Source: Bacteroidota bacterium (GTDB taxonomy: Bacteria; Bacteroidota; Bacteroidia; Bacteroidales; VadinHA17). From it: 55,322 nt of DNA. Location: contig JADKBL010000032.1 in assembly GCA_016718875.1 (NCBI GenBank), positions 1 through 55,322 of the forward strand, given 5' to 3'. The notes beneath the pieces were generated by a model. The model saw only the letters and a program-made list of their open reading frames with translations. It searched no databases and had not been told where the DNA came from. How positions within the stretch are numbered: the first letter of the stretch is position 1; every line of letters starts with the position of its first letter. Positions 1 through 8,665 of the stretch are shown here, in pieces. Position numbers and translations under genes: made by a program.

Positions 1-204
1 AACGCTTCCAGATTATCAAAACTCCAATTTCTGCTATGGTCGACTGTGGAATAAGGTTTTTCTTCAAACACGAGGATTCTCTCCGCATCTTTTGACCTCA
101 AAAACAAGTGATTGTAAGGGAAAATAAGCTATAAATGATCCATTTCCCTTTTCTTCATAAGGGATTAAAAATAATTCTGAATTTAGTATATAGGTTTTCT
201 TCAT
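1..204 (-). CDS. N-terminal part of a radical SAM/SPASM-like protein, frameshifted, runs off the window
   Basis: An ATG at 204 opens a frame starting MKKTYILNSELFLIPYEEKG and ending at a TGA at 64-66. The next frame then continues open to the window edge (KDAERILVFEEKPYS...). Joined at the A-run near 90-94, the pieces read as one protein with a segment of the type FLIPY..G..F.AYFPL...VFEV-KDAERIL. That resembles the small N-terminal domain preceding the radical SAM core in radical SAM/SPASM peptide maturases; the CxxxCxxC core would lie outside the window. The start is only 16 bp beyond the stop of the upstream lipoprotein gene, so the two are probably co-transcribed. The break needs either one extra base or two missing bases. 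The family assignment is from pattern memory only. Confidence 0.4.
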
Positions 205-220
205 CAGGTTAAAGTATTAT

Positions 221-1585
221 TTACTTTTTGAGAAATGACCTTATAATACTGTGCCCGCCGGGTAGCGATTTCATCTCAATGAATTCATGAGGTGAAGCCT
301 TTTTGAAGTCTTTCTGATCAATATAAAGGTAATCAGCTTTTATTCTGGAATCTGCAACTATGAATCCAACTCCATCATAGGAAACACTTGAATAAGTGCT
401 GCTATATACCTGATTATTATTAATGAAAAAATAGTACTTGTCATTAGCTTTCTTTATACTTAACCTAAGAGAATCGGATCCAGAAAATGTTGTATAATCC
501 TGCAGAATAGTATAAGATCCGTCATATTTTCCAACCTGGTAGGAATATGAGTTTGCTATCCCTAAAGAATAACGGTCAAGAGTTTGTACCTTTTTAACTA
601 AGAAGAAATTGAAATGAGAATCATCACTATTCCAGGTCAAACCTCCAACCATTGAAACTCCGAATGAAACAAATCCTCCATAAGATGAAATATTTATGCA
701 TGTTTTTATTTCCCAATCCTTATTCTCAATTACTTCAAAGTCGGGAAACCCACTGTAAACCCTCCATATATATCCGCTCTGTTTGAATGCAAGTTCATAA
801 ATGCCTCCAATCAGTCTTGCTGTGTCTGTAGCACTATTCCCTTCATACCATTCATTCGTGTTGTCATTGAAATTCTCATGGAATGAATATAATGCATTCT
901 TGGTGGTAAAAGACTGCTGACTCCCGTAGCCGACTCCAAATTCAGAAACAGCATAAGCTCTCATATAATAGGTTTTATTTGGAAGCAGATCCATCAGCTT
1001 ACTTGTAAAGCTGCCTGTTCCCCAGCCATCCATTGTCTTGTTTTTAAGAATAGTAGGTGTTGCAACTGTATCATAGCATATCCCTTTGGCTAAAACCGGC
1101 CTGTCACCCTCTGATGTTACATTGCCTCCGCTGATAGCTGTAGTGGCTTTTATTTCAGATGCTGAACTGGTTGTTAAAGTGGGGAGTATTGCAGCAGTGG
1201 TGGAAAATGAAACATCTTTGCCATAGAGATACTTATTATTATCTTTTATGAATGCTCTGATATGATAAGTCTTAGCAGGCTTAAGACCTGAAATAGTTCC
1301 TCCAAAAGTTCCAAGCTCTACTGTTCCCGCTGCAAGGATCTTTTGTTTATAAACTGTGGGATCTGCCAGAGTATCCATGCTGAATCCAAACTCGTCATGG
1401 GCAGCCGATGTAAGTGAATCGATTGAACCTTCAACAGTTATTGTTGTAGAGGTTGCATTGAATGCCCTGACTGTGGTTACTTTTGAATAGACAACAACAA
1501 ATTCCTCTTTTCTGCAGGTGGTGGTTAGCCAGATGGTCAGGGAAACAAGGAATATGCCCGAAAGAACAGTGAATGACTTTCTCAT
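221..1585 (-). CDS. lipoprotein with two fibronectin-III-like domains and a C-terminal lectin-like sandwich
   Basis: 454 residues. The hydrophobic N-terminus ends in LTTTC, giving a lipobox with Cys24, so a lipid-anchored envelope protein is expected. Two beta-sandwich repeats follow (about residues 36-130 and 133-230). Each ends with the K-T-Y-x-x-R-A pattern (KTYHIRAF, KTYYMRAY) typical of the fibronectin-like domains of Bacteroidota surface proteins. Residues about 235-430 begin with HENFNDNTNEW and look like a concanavalin/DUF1080-type sandwich; a similar segment opens the caspase-like protein at 22900-24969. No catalytic motif is visible. A strong promoter match lies upstream at 1659-1690. 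The gene is followed after 16 bp by the radical SAM-like fragment, so this could be a partner or substrate of that enzyme, which is inference. Confidence 0.7.
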   Translation of the reverse strand: MRKSFTVLSGIFLVSLTIWLTTTCRKEEFVVVYSKVTTVRAFNATSTTITVEGSIDSLTSAAHDEFGFSMDTLADPTVYKQKILAAGTVELGTFGGTISGLKPAKTYHIRAFIKDNNKYLYGKDVSFSTTAAILPTLTTSSASEIKATTAISGGNVTSEGDRPVLAKGICYDTVATPTILKNKTMDGWGTGSFTSKLMDLLPNKTYYMRAYAVSEFGVGYGSQQSFTTKNALYSFHENFNDNTNEWYEGNSATDTARLIGGIYELAFKQSGYIWRVYSGFPDFEVIENKDWEIKTCINISSYGGFVSFGVSMVGGLTWNSDDSHFNFFLVKKVQTLDRYSLGIANSYSYQVGKYDGSYTILQDYTTFSGSDSLRLSIKKANDKYYFFINNNQVYSSTYSSVSYDGVGFIVADSRIKADYLYIDQKDFKKASPHEFIEMKSLPGGHSIIRSFLKK

Positions 1586-1658
1586 ATTTCCGCGTATTTA
1601 TAATGCTGTTACTAAAATAACAAAGCCCCCGAAAAAATGGTTTAGAAGTTTAGTTTAT

Positions 1659-1690
1659 CAAATTTAGATTATATCTAAATAAAAGTCAAA
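1659..1690 (-). promoter_or_regulatory. Bacteroidota-type promoter for the 221-1585 lipoprotein gene
   Basis: Read on the minus strand, TTTG (1690-1687) is followed by exactly 20 bases and then TAAATTTG (1666-1659). This is an exact match to the Bacteroidota -33 TTTG / -7 TAnnTTTG consensus. The predicted start site near 1652 leaves a leader of about 65 bases. Confidence 0.65.
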
Positions 1691-1858
1691 TTTTTTTTAA
1701 CATTCAATAAATTATGTAATATACAGATATATAGTAATATATGGCTGGCAGGTAAAAAACAAAGATTTTTAGACAGTAGTAAAAAGTGAAATTGTGTTAA
1801 TAAATTAACACAACAGTCTTTTGAATGGCTGTATATTAAGTTCTAGTTGAATATTTTA

Positions 1859-3433
1859 TTATCTGCCATACATTTGTTTTGCAGAAGGTACCATTATAAC
1901 ATTTAGTTCCGGATCCGGCATGTCAGGGTCAAGTGGAAAGATAGGCCTTATAACACGTTTATAAGGAAGACTTCTAAAATCCTGATCAACACCTCCCCGT
2001 GTTTGAGCCATAACCCAATCGGCCTGCATATCATACCACTGACTTACAAGGTAACCCTGCTTTACCATTATAATGTCCATTTTTTTTGGATCAATTCCTG
2101 TACCTGCTAAATTTGGTGTGGGCGAAGATGTTCCAACAACCACATAAATGCTTCCCGTTTTAATAATTGCAATGTCAGGGCTTTTTCGGTTTTGAGATGA
2201 TTTACTATCTGATGGCTGGCTCTGTTCCTGAGCAGGACTGACATAAATTACTGTACCTGATAAACGAACAGGACCTTCATATGAATTATCTGTCAAAGCT
2301 CCTACTAGAGCCTCCGCACTGCCGCCAATACCAACTTTTCGTGCCGCTTCCACCATTTCGCTTCCCGGGATAGAGCAATAAAGCAGGCTTTTTCCTTTTG
2401 GAGTCTTAAATTCCGGTCGCTTTAATACTCTGGCTAAAGTCCATGTTACCTCACCTGAACCTCCACCACCAGGATTATCTCCCATATCGCTGATTAAGAA
2501 AGGTTTTTTATTGCTCGCTACAGCCAGGTCAATGCATTTTTCAAGAGGATATCCCGGCGCTTCTAAATTGAATTGTCGCCGCACATCCCAGAATTTTTGA
2601 GCCAGCTTTTTTGCACCGCTCTCCACCTGACCTTTATCATCCCCCACAACCATAACCACGCCCTGATTACGTCTCTCATCTCCCCATACATATCCGATCC
2701 ATATGCCAGCATCCAACACACCTGGCATCGACTCGACTTCAGGAACCAATGCGTAGAGAGATTTGGCAGGTTCAACCCGGGTACTTGTCCACTCTCCGGA
2801 GAGAAGTACAGGAACTGCCACCCAGGCTTTGTAAGCCGGACGTCCCTTGCCGGAGGAGAGTCGTTCAAGCAGATTAACTACCCCACGGCGGTGCGATTCA
2901 ACTGCATCATCGTGCGGAGCTTTGCGATATGTGGTAATAAGGTCAGAGTAGAGAGCTACACGCCAGGAGACATTTCCGTGGAGGTCCATAGTAGTCGTAA
3001 CAAGGGCGTCGTTACCGATAACAGCCCTCACTCTCTCCATAAACTCTCCTTCAGGATCATCAACGCCATCAACATTACACGCCCCATGATTATAAAACCA
3101 GAAAGCATCATAAGGCATGTTACTCTTTATAATTTCAATCGCACTATTAATAAAAGCTTCAAATGATTCCCGTGTTACCGGCCCGCGCCCGCTACCACCA
3201 CCAATTAAAGAAGGAAGCCAAATTGCAGACTGACCAATAACGGAATCCTTACTCAGATAAGCAGGCAGAGAAGGCGTCCTCCCTATCATAGCTTGCCGAT
3301 TGGGCATAAAAACACTGTTTTCAATCTGTATACCAGCAATGCCTATTCGGGGTTTCTTTTGCTGCGCAGTGGCATTGTTAAAAAACAAAGCTGCCAACAG
3401 AAAAAAATTCAGGAGTAATAAATTAATCTTCAT
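1859..3433 (-). CDS. secreted M81-family (MlrC-like) metallopeptidase
   Basis: 524 residues with a cleavable signal peptide ending near NNATAQQ. The N-terminal MlrC domain opens with IGIAGIQIENSVF and carries the family's likely metal-site motifs NHGA, TMDLHGN and YRKAPHDD. The C-terminal MlrC domain has DMGDNPGGGGSGE and, near the end, GIDPKKMDIIMVKQGY. These match the family named after the microcystin-linearising peptidase MlrC. Its real substrate here is unknown, and many family members probably act on other small peptides or amides. An export signal is notable because many relatives are cytoplasmic. The gene lies 25 bp after the 3459-5930 lipoprotein gene, so the two are likely co-transcribed. 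Confidence 0.85.
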   Translation of the reverse strand: MKINLLLLNFFLLAALFFNNATAQQKKPRIGIAGIQIENSVFMPNRQAMIGRTPSLPAYLSKDSVIGQSAIWLPSLIGGGSGRGPVTRESFEAFINSAIEIIKSNMPYDAFWFYNHGACNVDGVDDPEGEFMERVRAVIGNDALVTTTMDLHGNVSWRVALYSDLITTYRKAPHDDAVESHRRGVVNLLERLSSGKGRPAYKAWVAVPVLLSGEWTSTRVEPAKSLYALVPEVESMPGVLDAGIWIGYVWGDERRNQGVVMVVGDDKGQVESGAKKLAQKFWDVRRQFNLEAPGYPLEKCIDLAVASNKKPFLISDMGDNPGGGGSGEVTWTLARVLKRPEFKTPKGKSLLYCSIPGSEMVEAARKVGIGGSAEALVGALTDNSYEGPVRLSGTVIYVSPAQEQSQPSDSKSSQNRKSPDIAIIKTGSIYVVVGTSSPTPNLAGTGIDPKKMDIIMVKQGYLVSQWYDMQADWVMAQTRGGVDQDFRSLPYKRVIRPIFPLDPDMPDPELNVIMVPSAKQMYGR

Positions 3434-3458
3434 ATAAAGTCAAGATATTGTAAACAAA

Positions 3459-5930
3459 TTATTTGTATTCCAGAAAGGCAGTTGCATTACAATCAGAATC
3501 ACATGTAAACCTTATCCATCTTGCATTGAAGTTTTCCGGGAAATCATACTCGTATATCTGACCCGGACCAACGGTGATTTTACTGTATGACATCCAGGAA
3601 CCATTTCCGGTCGGATCGGCCTCTATTGTAAATCCAACTGGTTTATTTCCTCTGTGTGACAACTGAAGATGTTTTCTTTCATAGAATGCTATCAGGTATG
3701 GATCCGAAGATTCACCGGCTTTTACCTCTGAATTTTTCCACGGGCCTCCGTGACCAACTGTTTTTCCAAGCCTCCAAAGATCATCTATTACTCCTGCCCA
3801 CACTGCCGCTTTTTTATCATCAGATACAATAATGTGATTATTTTTTTCTGATTGTTTTGGATCTATCCCGGTCATTATCAGCATTCCGCGATAAGAAGCA
3901 TAATCATTAATCCTGAAATTATGCGAGGCTATCGGCCTTATCTTAGCAAAGCCATCAGCATTTTCAGCAGGCAGTTCATAGAAGGTTCCCATGCAGTTAA
4001 ACAGATCCCTTTCAGTTGCAACCTCTCTGCATATACGCAGAAAGCCTGATCCTGTGAGTTGGGTATATTCATTATTACCCAGTGGAAATCGCCATCTTCG
4101 GTTGTTGTCGTCAATCACAAGAACTGATGATTCATCTATTGTTACCACATTTTCAGGAATAGCAAAGCGCTCCCTGATAAACCTTGCTGTTGAAGTATCT
4201 TTTTTACTTCTCAGGTTCATCAGTGAATCAAGCTCGTAATATCCATTTTCTGTAACTTCATTGCCATTGTATTCACGCGACAGGATGCCAAGTGAACGAC
4301 GGTTATCACCAAGACCATAAAGCAATCCGCCTAATGACTGTGGCTCAGAAACAGGTACAAGGCCGGTAAATATTTTATCGGTGGAAGTCAACCTGTTGTC
4401 ATCATCCGAATATGCAAAATGAACGGTAGCTTTTGTATCTTTTTCAGTAACAATCCTTATCCATTCACCCTTCTCTGCTGTTTTAAAATCATACATCAGG
4501 GGCTGACCCGGAATAACAGTAACAGATTGCATTTCAACCCAGTTTCCATTTCCTTCAATGTCTGTTTCAAATCTGAATTTTACGGGCTTGTTACCTTCAT
4601 TGCTTATCCATGCGCATCTTTTGGGCCAGCCTGCAAACAGAAAAGCTTCTGAAGGTATGCCGGCTTTCACATTTTCATTCAGCCATACAGCACCTGCGGC
4701 TGTATTAGGACCCAAACTGTCAGGAAGGGCAGGAGAGGTGAACCATGTATTTGAATTTGATTGTCCGGGACCTTCAATATTCCCTTTAGCTTTTCTCTTA
4801 TTCAGAAATTCTTTTTGTGCTGAGTCGTCGCATCCGAAAACGAGTCTGCCGTTCCATATTGTGAAGTCACCAATAACTTTGAGGTAAGCTGATCTTGGCC
4901 TGATACCTTTGCTATTGCATGATGTGAAAGTAGACGGAAATTTCCAGAACATACCGTGCATAGTCATCAGGTAATCAGGATTTTCAGATGTTCCGATGTC
5001 CCTTATCCTTGGCCATTCAGTGTTCCATCCGTGAGCACCATCATAGCTGTGACTTGCCTTGGGAAGACGATAAAATGACCATTTTGCATTGTCGCGCACA
5101 CCTACAATTACCGACTTGTGATCCCAGCCTGTTACCCATATAGGATCCGTTTCGGAATTAATGTTGCCATAAATTCCGCCCGGACCTGTAACCTCAACGA
5201 ACTGATTCCTCCTGATGAGCTTCCAGTCCTTCCCATTCCATTCGGAAAGAGAACCTGATTCAATATCAAATTGACGGAGTGCAGCTTCTGAAGCTTCACC
5301 GTTATTGGAATATACAACAACACCCTGTGCTGAATAGAATCCTTTACCGTGAGCGCCCTCGAGTAATGATCCCCTTTGGTTTACAGCGATATCATCTCCT
5401 TTTGGTTGTTTCAGATTTGCATCTTGGTACAGAACAACAGGTTTCAAGGTGTTTACATCAACTTCATAAAAGCCTTCCTCCATTGTTGCATAGTATATTT
5501 TATTGGCTGGATCAGTAAGATGGCGGGCATTACCAGTATGCCTGCCAGGCATTATTTCATAGGGTATCACTCTTACATTACCTTTATTATCAATAGCATA
5601 TGGACCTATAAAAAGCTGATTGCTTTCAGTGTGAATCATTCTGTTGGCAGGAGTACCGCCGATACTTCCTGCGAAAACCGATTGATTAAGATTTTCGTCT
5701 AATGAATAAAGTTTGTCGGAAGATCCGAACGGGAAATGAGGGCCATACGTAACCACCCACAACTTTCCGGCCCAGGGAACAACTGCTCCGGTTCCGCACT
5801 CACCTTCATTATTGTATCTTGCCAGGTGAGGATAAATACCACTGAAGGAGACGTATTTATTGGATTCCGTATTAGAAGTGCAATTTGATAGAAGAAAAAC
5901 AATAATTATTGAAGTAACAGTTCTTCTCAT
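3459..5930 (-). CDS. large lipoprotein of unknown function with a duplicated C-terminal-type module
   Basis: 823 residues. The lipobox FLLSNC puts the lipidated Cys at 17. I do not recognise the family. The body has many short beta-rich segments with W/Y-G motifs (KLWVVTYGPHFPFGSSDKLY, NQLFIGPYAIDNKG), suggesting a beta-propeller-like fold. A module of about 75 residues occurs twice, near 455-530 and 750-823. Both copies share S-x-x-GNKPV-x-F-x-x-E-x-D, then GNG-x-W, then a V-x-PGQ-x-x-YDF turn, then W-I-R and finally a D-x-x-AT-x-x-x-Y ending. The second copy closes the protein. The neighbour just downstream is a secreted MlrC-like peptidase, and upstream is the uronate operon, so a role in surface handling of plant polymers is possible but unproven. 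Confidence 0.65.
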   Translation of the reverse strand: MRRTVTSIIIVFLLSNCTSNTESNKYVSFSGIYPHLARYNNEGECGTGAVVPWAGKLWVVTYGPHFPFGSSDKLYSLDENLNQSVFAGSIGGTPANRMIHTESNQLFIGPYAIDNKGNVRVIPYEIMPGRHTGNARHLTDPANKIYYATMEEGFYEVDVNTLKPVVLYQDANLKQPKGDDIAVNQRGSLLEGAHGKGFYSAQGVVVYSNNGEASEAALRQFDIESGSLSEWNGKDWKLIRRNQFVEVTGPGGIYGNINSETDPIWVTGWDHKSVIVGVRDNAKWSFYRLPKASHSYDGAHGWNTEWPRIRDIGTSENPDYLMTMHGMFWKFPSTFTSCNSKGIRPRSAYLKVIGDFTIWNGRLVFGCDDSAQKEFLNKRKAKGNIEGPGQSNSNTWFTSPALPDSLGPNTAAGAVWLNENVKAGIPSEAFLFAGWPKRCAWISNEGNKPVKFRFETDIEGNGNWVEMQSVTVIPGQPLMYDFKTAEKGEWIRIVTEKDTKATVHFAYSDDDNRLTSTDKIFTGLVPVSEPQSLGGLLYGLGDNRRSLGILSREYNGNEVTENGYYELDSLMNLRSKKDTSTARFIRERFAIPENVVTIDESSVLVIDDNNRRWRFPLGNNEYTQLTGSGFLRICREVATERDLFNCMGTFYELPAENADGFAKIRPIASHNFRINDYASYRGMLIMTGIDPKQSEKNNHIIVSDDKKAAVWAGVIDDLWRLGKTVGHGGPWKNSEVKAGESSDPYLIAFYERKHLQLSHRGNKPVGFTIEADPTGNGSWMSYSKITVGPGQIYEYDFPENFNARWIRFTCDSDCNATAFLEYK

Positions 5931-5969
5931 AGCAACGATTTTAATTTAATATTCTAATCTGGATTTTTT

Positions 5970-6061
5970 AACCACAGAGGACACAAAGAATACACAGAGA
6001 GCACAAAGGTTATGATTTTCATACTCTGTGTCCTTCGTGTTAAATCTCTGAGATCTCTGTG
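5970..6061. repeat. intergenic 'CACAGAG' inverted repeat
   Basis: AACCACAGAGGACACAAAG and CACAGAGAGCACAAAGG are followed about 30 bases later by the near-complementary CTCTGTGTCCTTCGTG and CTCTGTGTTT, so the segment can fold on itself. The same motif family occurs at 17136-17205, 25062-25112 and, more degenerate, 51946-51985. It sits between uxaE and the 823-residue lipoprotein gene. Confidence 0.6.
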
Positions 6062-6069
6062 TTTAAAAA

Positions 6070-7323
6070 TCAATCTAAATCAAACAACCGGCAGATATGC
6101 CTGTTATAAATATTCTCATAGACACATCTTGAGATAATCTTTTCGTTTGCATCCAGTAGTCTGTAAAATTCATCCTTCTTATTTGCTGCAAGTTTGTATG
6201 CCACATGCACCAGCTGGCGCATGTTTGAATTATACCTTCCATTGGCAGGGTCGTGCCTGAGGGATTCTGCAAACTCATCAGAATTCCATTTTGCAACAAT
6301 TGTTCCCGATGGGAGTGAGGATACATTTATATCTATCACATCTGAATAGGGAGCAGTGAGTTCATCGATTTTATCAAGAGATTTTATATAGATCTCCTTT
6401 GCAAAGGCGAGTCCTTCTCCTCCTGATTCTGCAAGACCTATAACCTCCTCTAGCCAGGTTGTTCCGGCTGTTTTTAAATGTATTCCTTTATCATATTTTC
6501 TTATAAGTGAGCCTATTACAGGATAAATTGCAAATTTGTCCGACCCTGAATGGATACTCATTTTGAGATTCCCCGGCAATCCGAATTCGTGAATTGCGTA
6601 ATCGATCACAAGCAGGTCTGCCTCAAATTCTGCTTCAAATTTTTCAACATCTCCCGCATAATCCACTCCTTTATTGAATCTGCCTGAGAACTTGGGTGCA
6701 ATTGTCTGAAGTGGTATATTTTCAGAAGCAAGCATTTTCAGAATAAAAAACAATTCAACAGGAGTCTGAGGATGAGCAACTTCATCCATTGAAACCTCGG
6801 TTATAAAGTTTCCATTGCCTTTTATTTTTTCAATCTTCCTGTAAATTTCCCAGGCCTTTATAGCTGCAAAAAGATATTTTTCAGCAACTTTCTTAACCAG
6901 TGATTTTGGAGTACTTAACTTAAGTGATGTGCCTGGTATTGAGATTTTTCCTGTATATTTTGCCACACTTGTAAGGAATTCTTCAATTTCAGCCATACCT
7001 GCTGCTTTTCCAATATATGAAGCCACATCAATTGTAAAAAAGTCAGAACTCTCTATGAATTTTGAAACGGTATCGAGATTTATATGATCGGCATCAACGA
7101 AATATGGCTTACTGAAACCTGCTTTTCTGGTGACGTTATCTGCCTCGATTCTTACATCACCGGGAACGGTGCCAATGATGGAATGTTCCCTGTTTGACTT
7201 GTTCCAGACAGGAGTAATGTCGATACCTTTCAATTCTGCATCAATAATAGCTTTAAGCTGGGCGCTGCCCTGGTGACCGAACCTGTCACCCATTCCTATT
7301 GAATATTTCCCGAGTGTCTTCAT
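6070..7323 (-). CDS. uxaE: tagaturonate/fructuronate epimerase (UxaE family)
   Basis: 417 residues, a usual length for Bacteroidota members. UxaE interconverts D-tagaturonate and D-fructuronate, replacing the reductase/dehydratase branch for galacturonate seen in enterobacteria. Family signatures include IGMGDRFGHQG at the N-terminus, DITPVWNKSNREH, YFVDADHINL, TEVSMDEV, TIAPKFSGRFNKGVDY, SIHSGSDKFAIYP and KTAGTTWLEE; His and acidic residues in these blocks probably bind the metal. The gene follows the hexuronate transporter gene by 20 bp and ends a minus-strand run beginning with uxaC. UxaC makes tagaturonate from galacturonate, this enzyme makes fructuronate, and the SDR at 12514-13218 would reduce that to mannonate. 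Confidence 0.85.
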   Translation of the reverse strand: MKTLGKYSIGMGDRFGHQGSAQLKAIIDAELKGIDITPVWNKSNREHSIIGTVPGDVRIEADNVTRKAGFSKPYFVDADHINLDTVSKFIESSDFFTIDVASYIGKAAGMAEIEEFLTSVAKYTGKISIPGTSLKLSTPKSLVKKVAEKYLFAAIKAWEIYRKIEKIKGNGNFITEVSMDEVAHPQTPVELFFILKMLASENIPLQTIAPKFSGRFNKGVDYAGDVEKFEAEFEADLLVIDYAIHEFGLPGNLKMSIHSGSDKFAIYPVIGSLIRKYDKGIHLKTAGTTWLEEVIGLAESGGEGLAFAKEIYIKSLDKIDELTAPYSDVIDINVSSLPSGTIVAKWNSDEFAESLRHDPANGRYNSNMRQLVHVAYKLAANKKDEFYRLLDANEKIISRCVYENIYNRHICRLFDLD

Positions 7324-7343
7324 AAAAATATTTCAGTGTAAAA

Positions 7344-8645
7344 TCAGTTTGTTAGTATTACAGTTTTGTTTTTAGGAGCGAATACTGCCATTATTGTCCA
7401 TGCAATAAGGTACATACTTGCAGCTATTGTGAACATCACTACATATCCTGTTTCAATATGGCCCAGATTTTTATAATGTTCCAGTATCGCTCCTGCAATA
7501 TAGGATATGAATCCGCCTCCAAGAGCTCCTGCCATACCTCCGATACCTGTTACAGAGCTTACAGCTCTTTTGGGAAATGCATCAGAGACAGTTGTATAGA
7601 TATTTGCTGACCATGCCTGGTGGGCTGATGCGGCCAGCGCTATCAAGCCCACTGCTCCCCAGGTGCTTATTGTTGATGATGAAGCGAATATAATTGGAAC
7701 AACAAGTATTGCAAAAATAAGCATGGCAATCTTTCTGGCTTTATATGGAGTCATCCCTCTTTTTATCAGGTAGGATGAAAGCCACCCTCCGCCAATACTT
7801 CCTACTGTTGTTGCAGTATAAATAAATGCCAGTGGTAAACCAAATGATTTTATATCAAGTCCGGTGCCTCTAACCTGGGCAAGCCATCCGGGAATCCAGA
7901 AAAGATAAAACCACCAGATAGGGTCGGTAAGTCCTTTACCTATAAAAAACAGCCATGTCTGGCGGTATTTCAGAAGATGGCTCCATTTAACGGGTTCAGG
8001 AGATTCCTCTTTTTCTTCATTGTCACTGTTTATGTAAGCCAGTTCACCGGCAGAAAGTTTCCTTTGTTTCTCGGGTATCTCATAAAATATAAACCAGAAA
8101 ATCAGCCAGATGAATCCGATAGCTCCGGTAACAATGAATGCTGACTGCCAGCCCCAGGCAACAGCCATGGCAGGCACTGCCAATGGTGCCACAATTGCAC
8201 CAACATTTGTCCCTGAATTGAATATGCCGGTTGCCAGAGCCCTTTCCCTCTTAGGAAACCATTCTGCAACAGTCTTAATAGCTGCAGGAAAGTTACCTGC
8301 TTCACTAACTCCAAGAAAAGCCCTCCAGAAACCAAAGCTGAAAGTACCTTTTGCAAGAGCATGGCCCATAGCCGCAATACTCCATAATATCACAGATACA
8401 CCGTATCCTAACTTTGTTCCGAATTTGTCAATGAGTCTTCCGGCTACGACCATTCCAATAGCATAGGAGAGCTGAAATGCCATAATTATCTGTGAATAGG
8501 CTTTCTCTCCGATTCCAAGATCTGACTCCAGCATTGGTTTAAGTATTCCAATTACCTGCCTGTCGAGGTAGTTAACAGTTGTGGCAAAGAAGATAAGAGC
8601 GCAGACTGTCCATCTGTAGTTACCGGTAGTTTTTATTTCTGGCAT
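7344..8645 (-). CDS. exuT: MFS hexuronate transporter (ExuT-like, anion:cation symporter family)
   Basis: 433 residues with about 12 hydrophobic segments, so an inner-membrane carrier. The start MPEIKTTGNYRWTVCALIFFA and the segment TVNYLDRQVIG are typical of the ACS subfamily that includes galacturonate/glucuronate transporters. GRLIDKFGTKLGYG is the usual loop 2-3 MFS motif, and FWRAFLGVSEAGNFPAAIK is characteristic of ExuT relatives. It lies 20 bp from both gnd and uxaE, which makes uronate import its most likely task. A second, more distant ACS transporter is at 46872-48113. Confidence 0.8.
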   Translation of the reverse strand: MPEIKTTGNYRWTVCALIFFATTVNYLDRQVIGILKPMLESDLGIGEKAYSQIIMAFQLSYAIGMVVAGRLIDKFGTKLGYGVSVILWSIAAMGHALAKGTFSFGFWRAFLGVSEAGNFPAAIKTVAEWFPKRERALATGIFNSGTNVGAIVAPLAVPAMAVAWGWQSAFIVTGAIGFIWLIFWFIFYEIPEKQRKLSAGELAYINSDNEEKEESPEPVKWSHLLKYRQTWLFFIGKGLTDPIWWFYLFWIPGWLAQVRGTGLDIKSFGLPLAFIYTATTVGSIGGGWLSSYLIKRGMTPYKARKIAMLIFAILVVPIIFASSSTISTWGAVGLIALAASAHQAWSANIYTTVSDAFPKRAVSSVTGIGGMAGALGGGFISYIAGAILEHYKNLGHIETGYVVMFTIAASMYLIAWTIMAVFAPKNKTVILTN

Positions 8646-8665
8646 GATAGTAAGGTGATAGGATG

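Noticed and set aside
2573..3166. A 197-codon plus-strand open frame inside the MlrC-like gene
   Set aside because: It lies wholly opposite a well-supported gene with conserved motifs and has no recognisable protein features.
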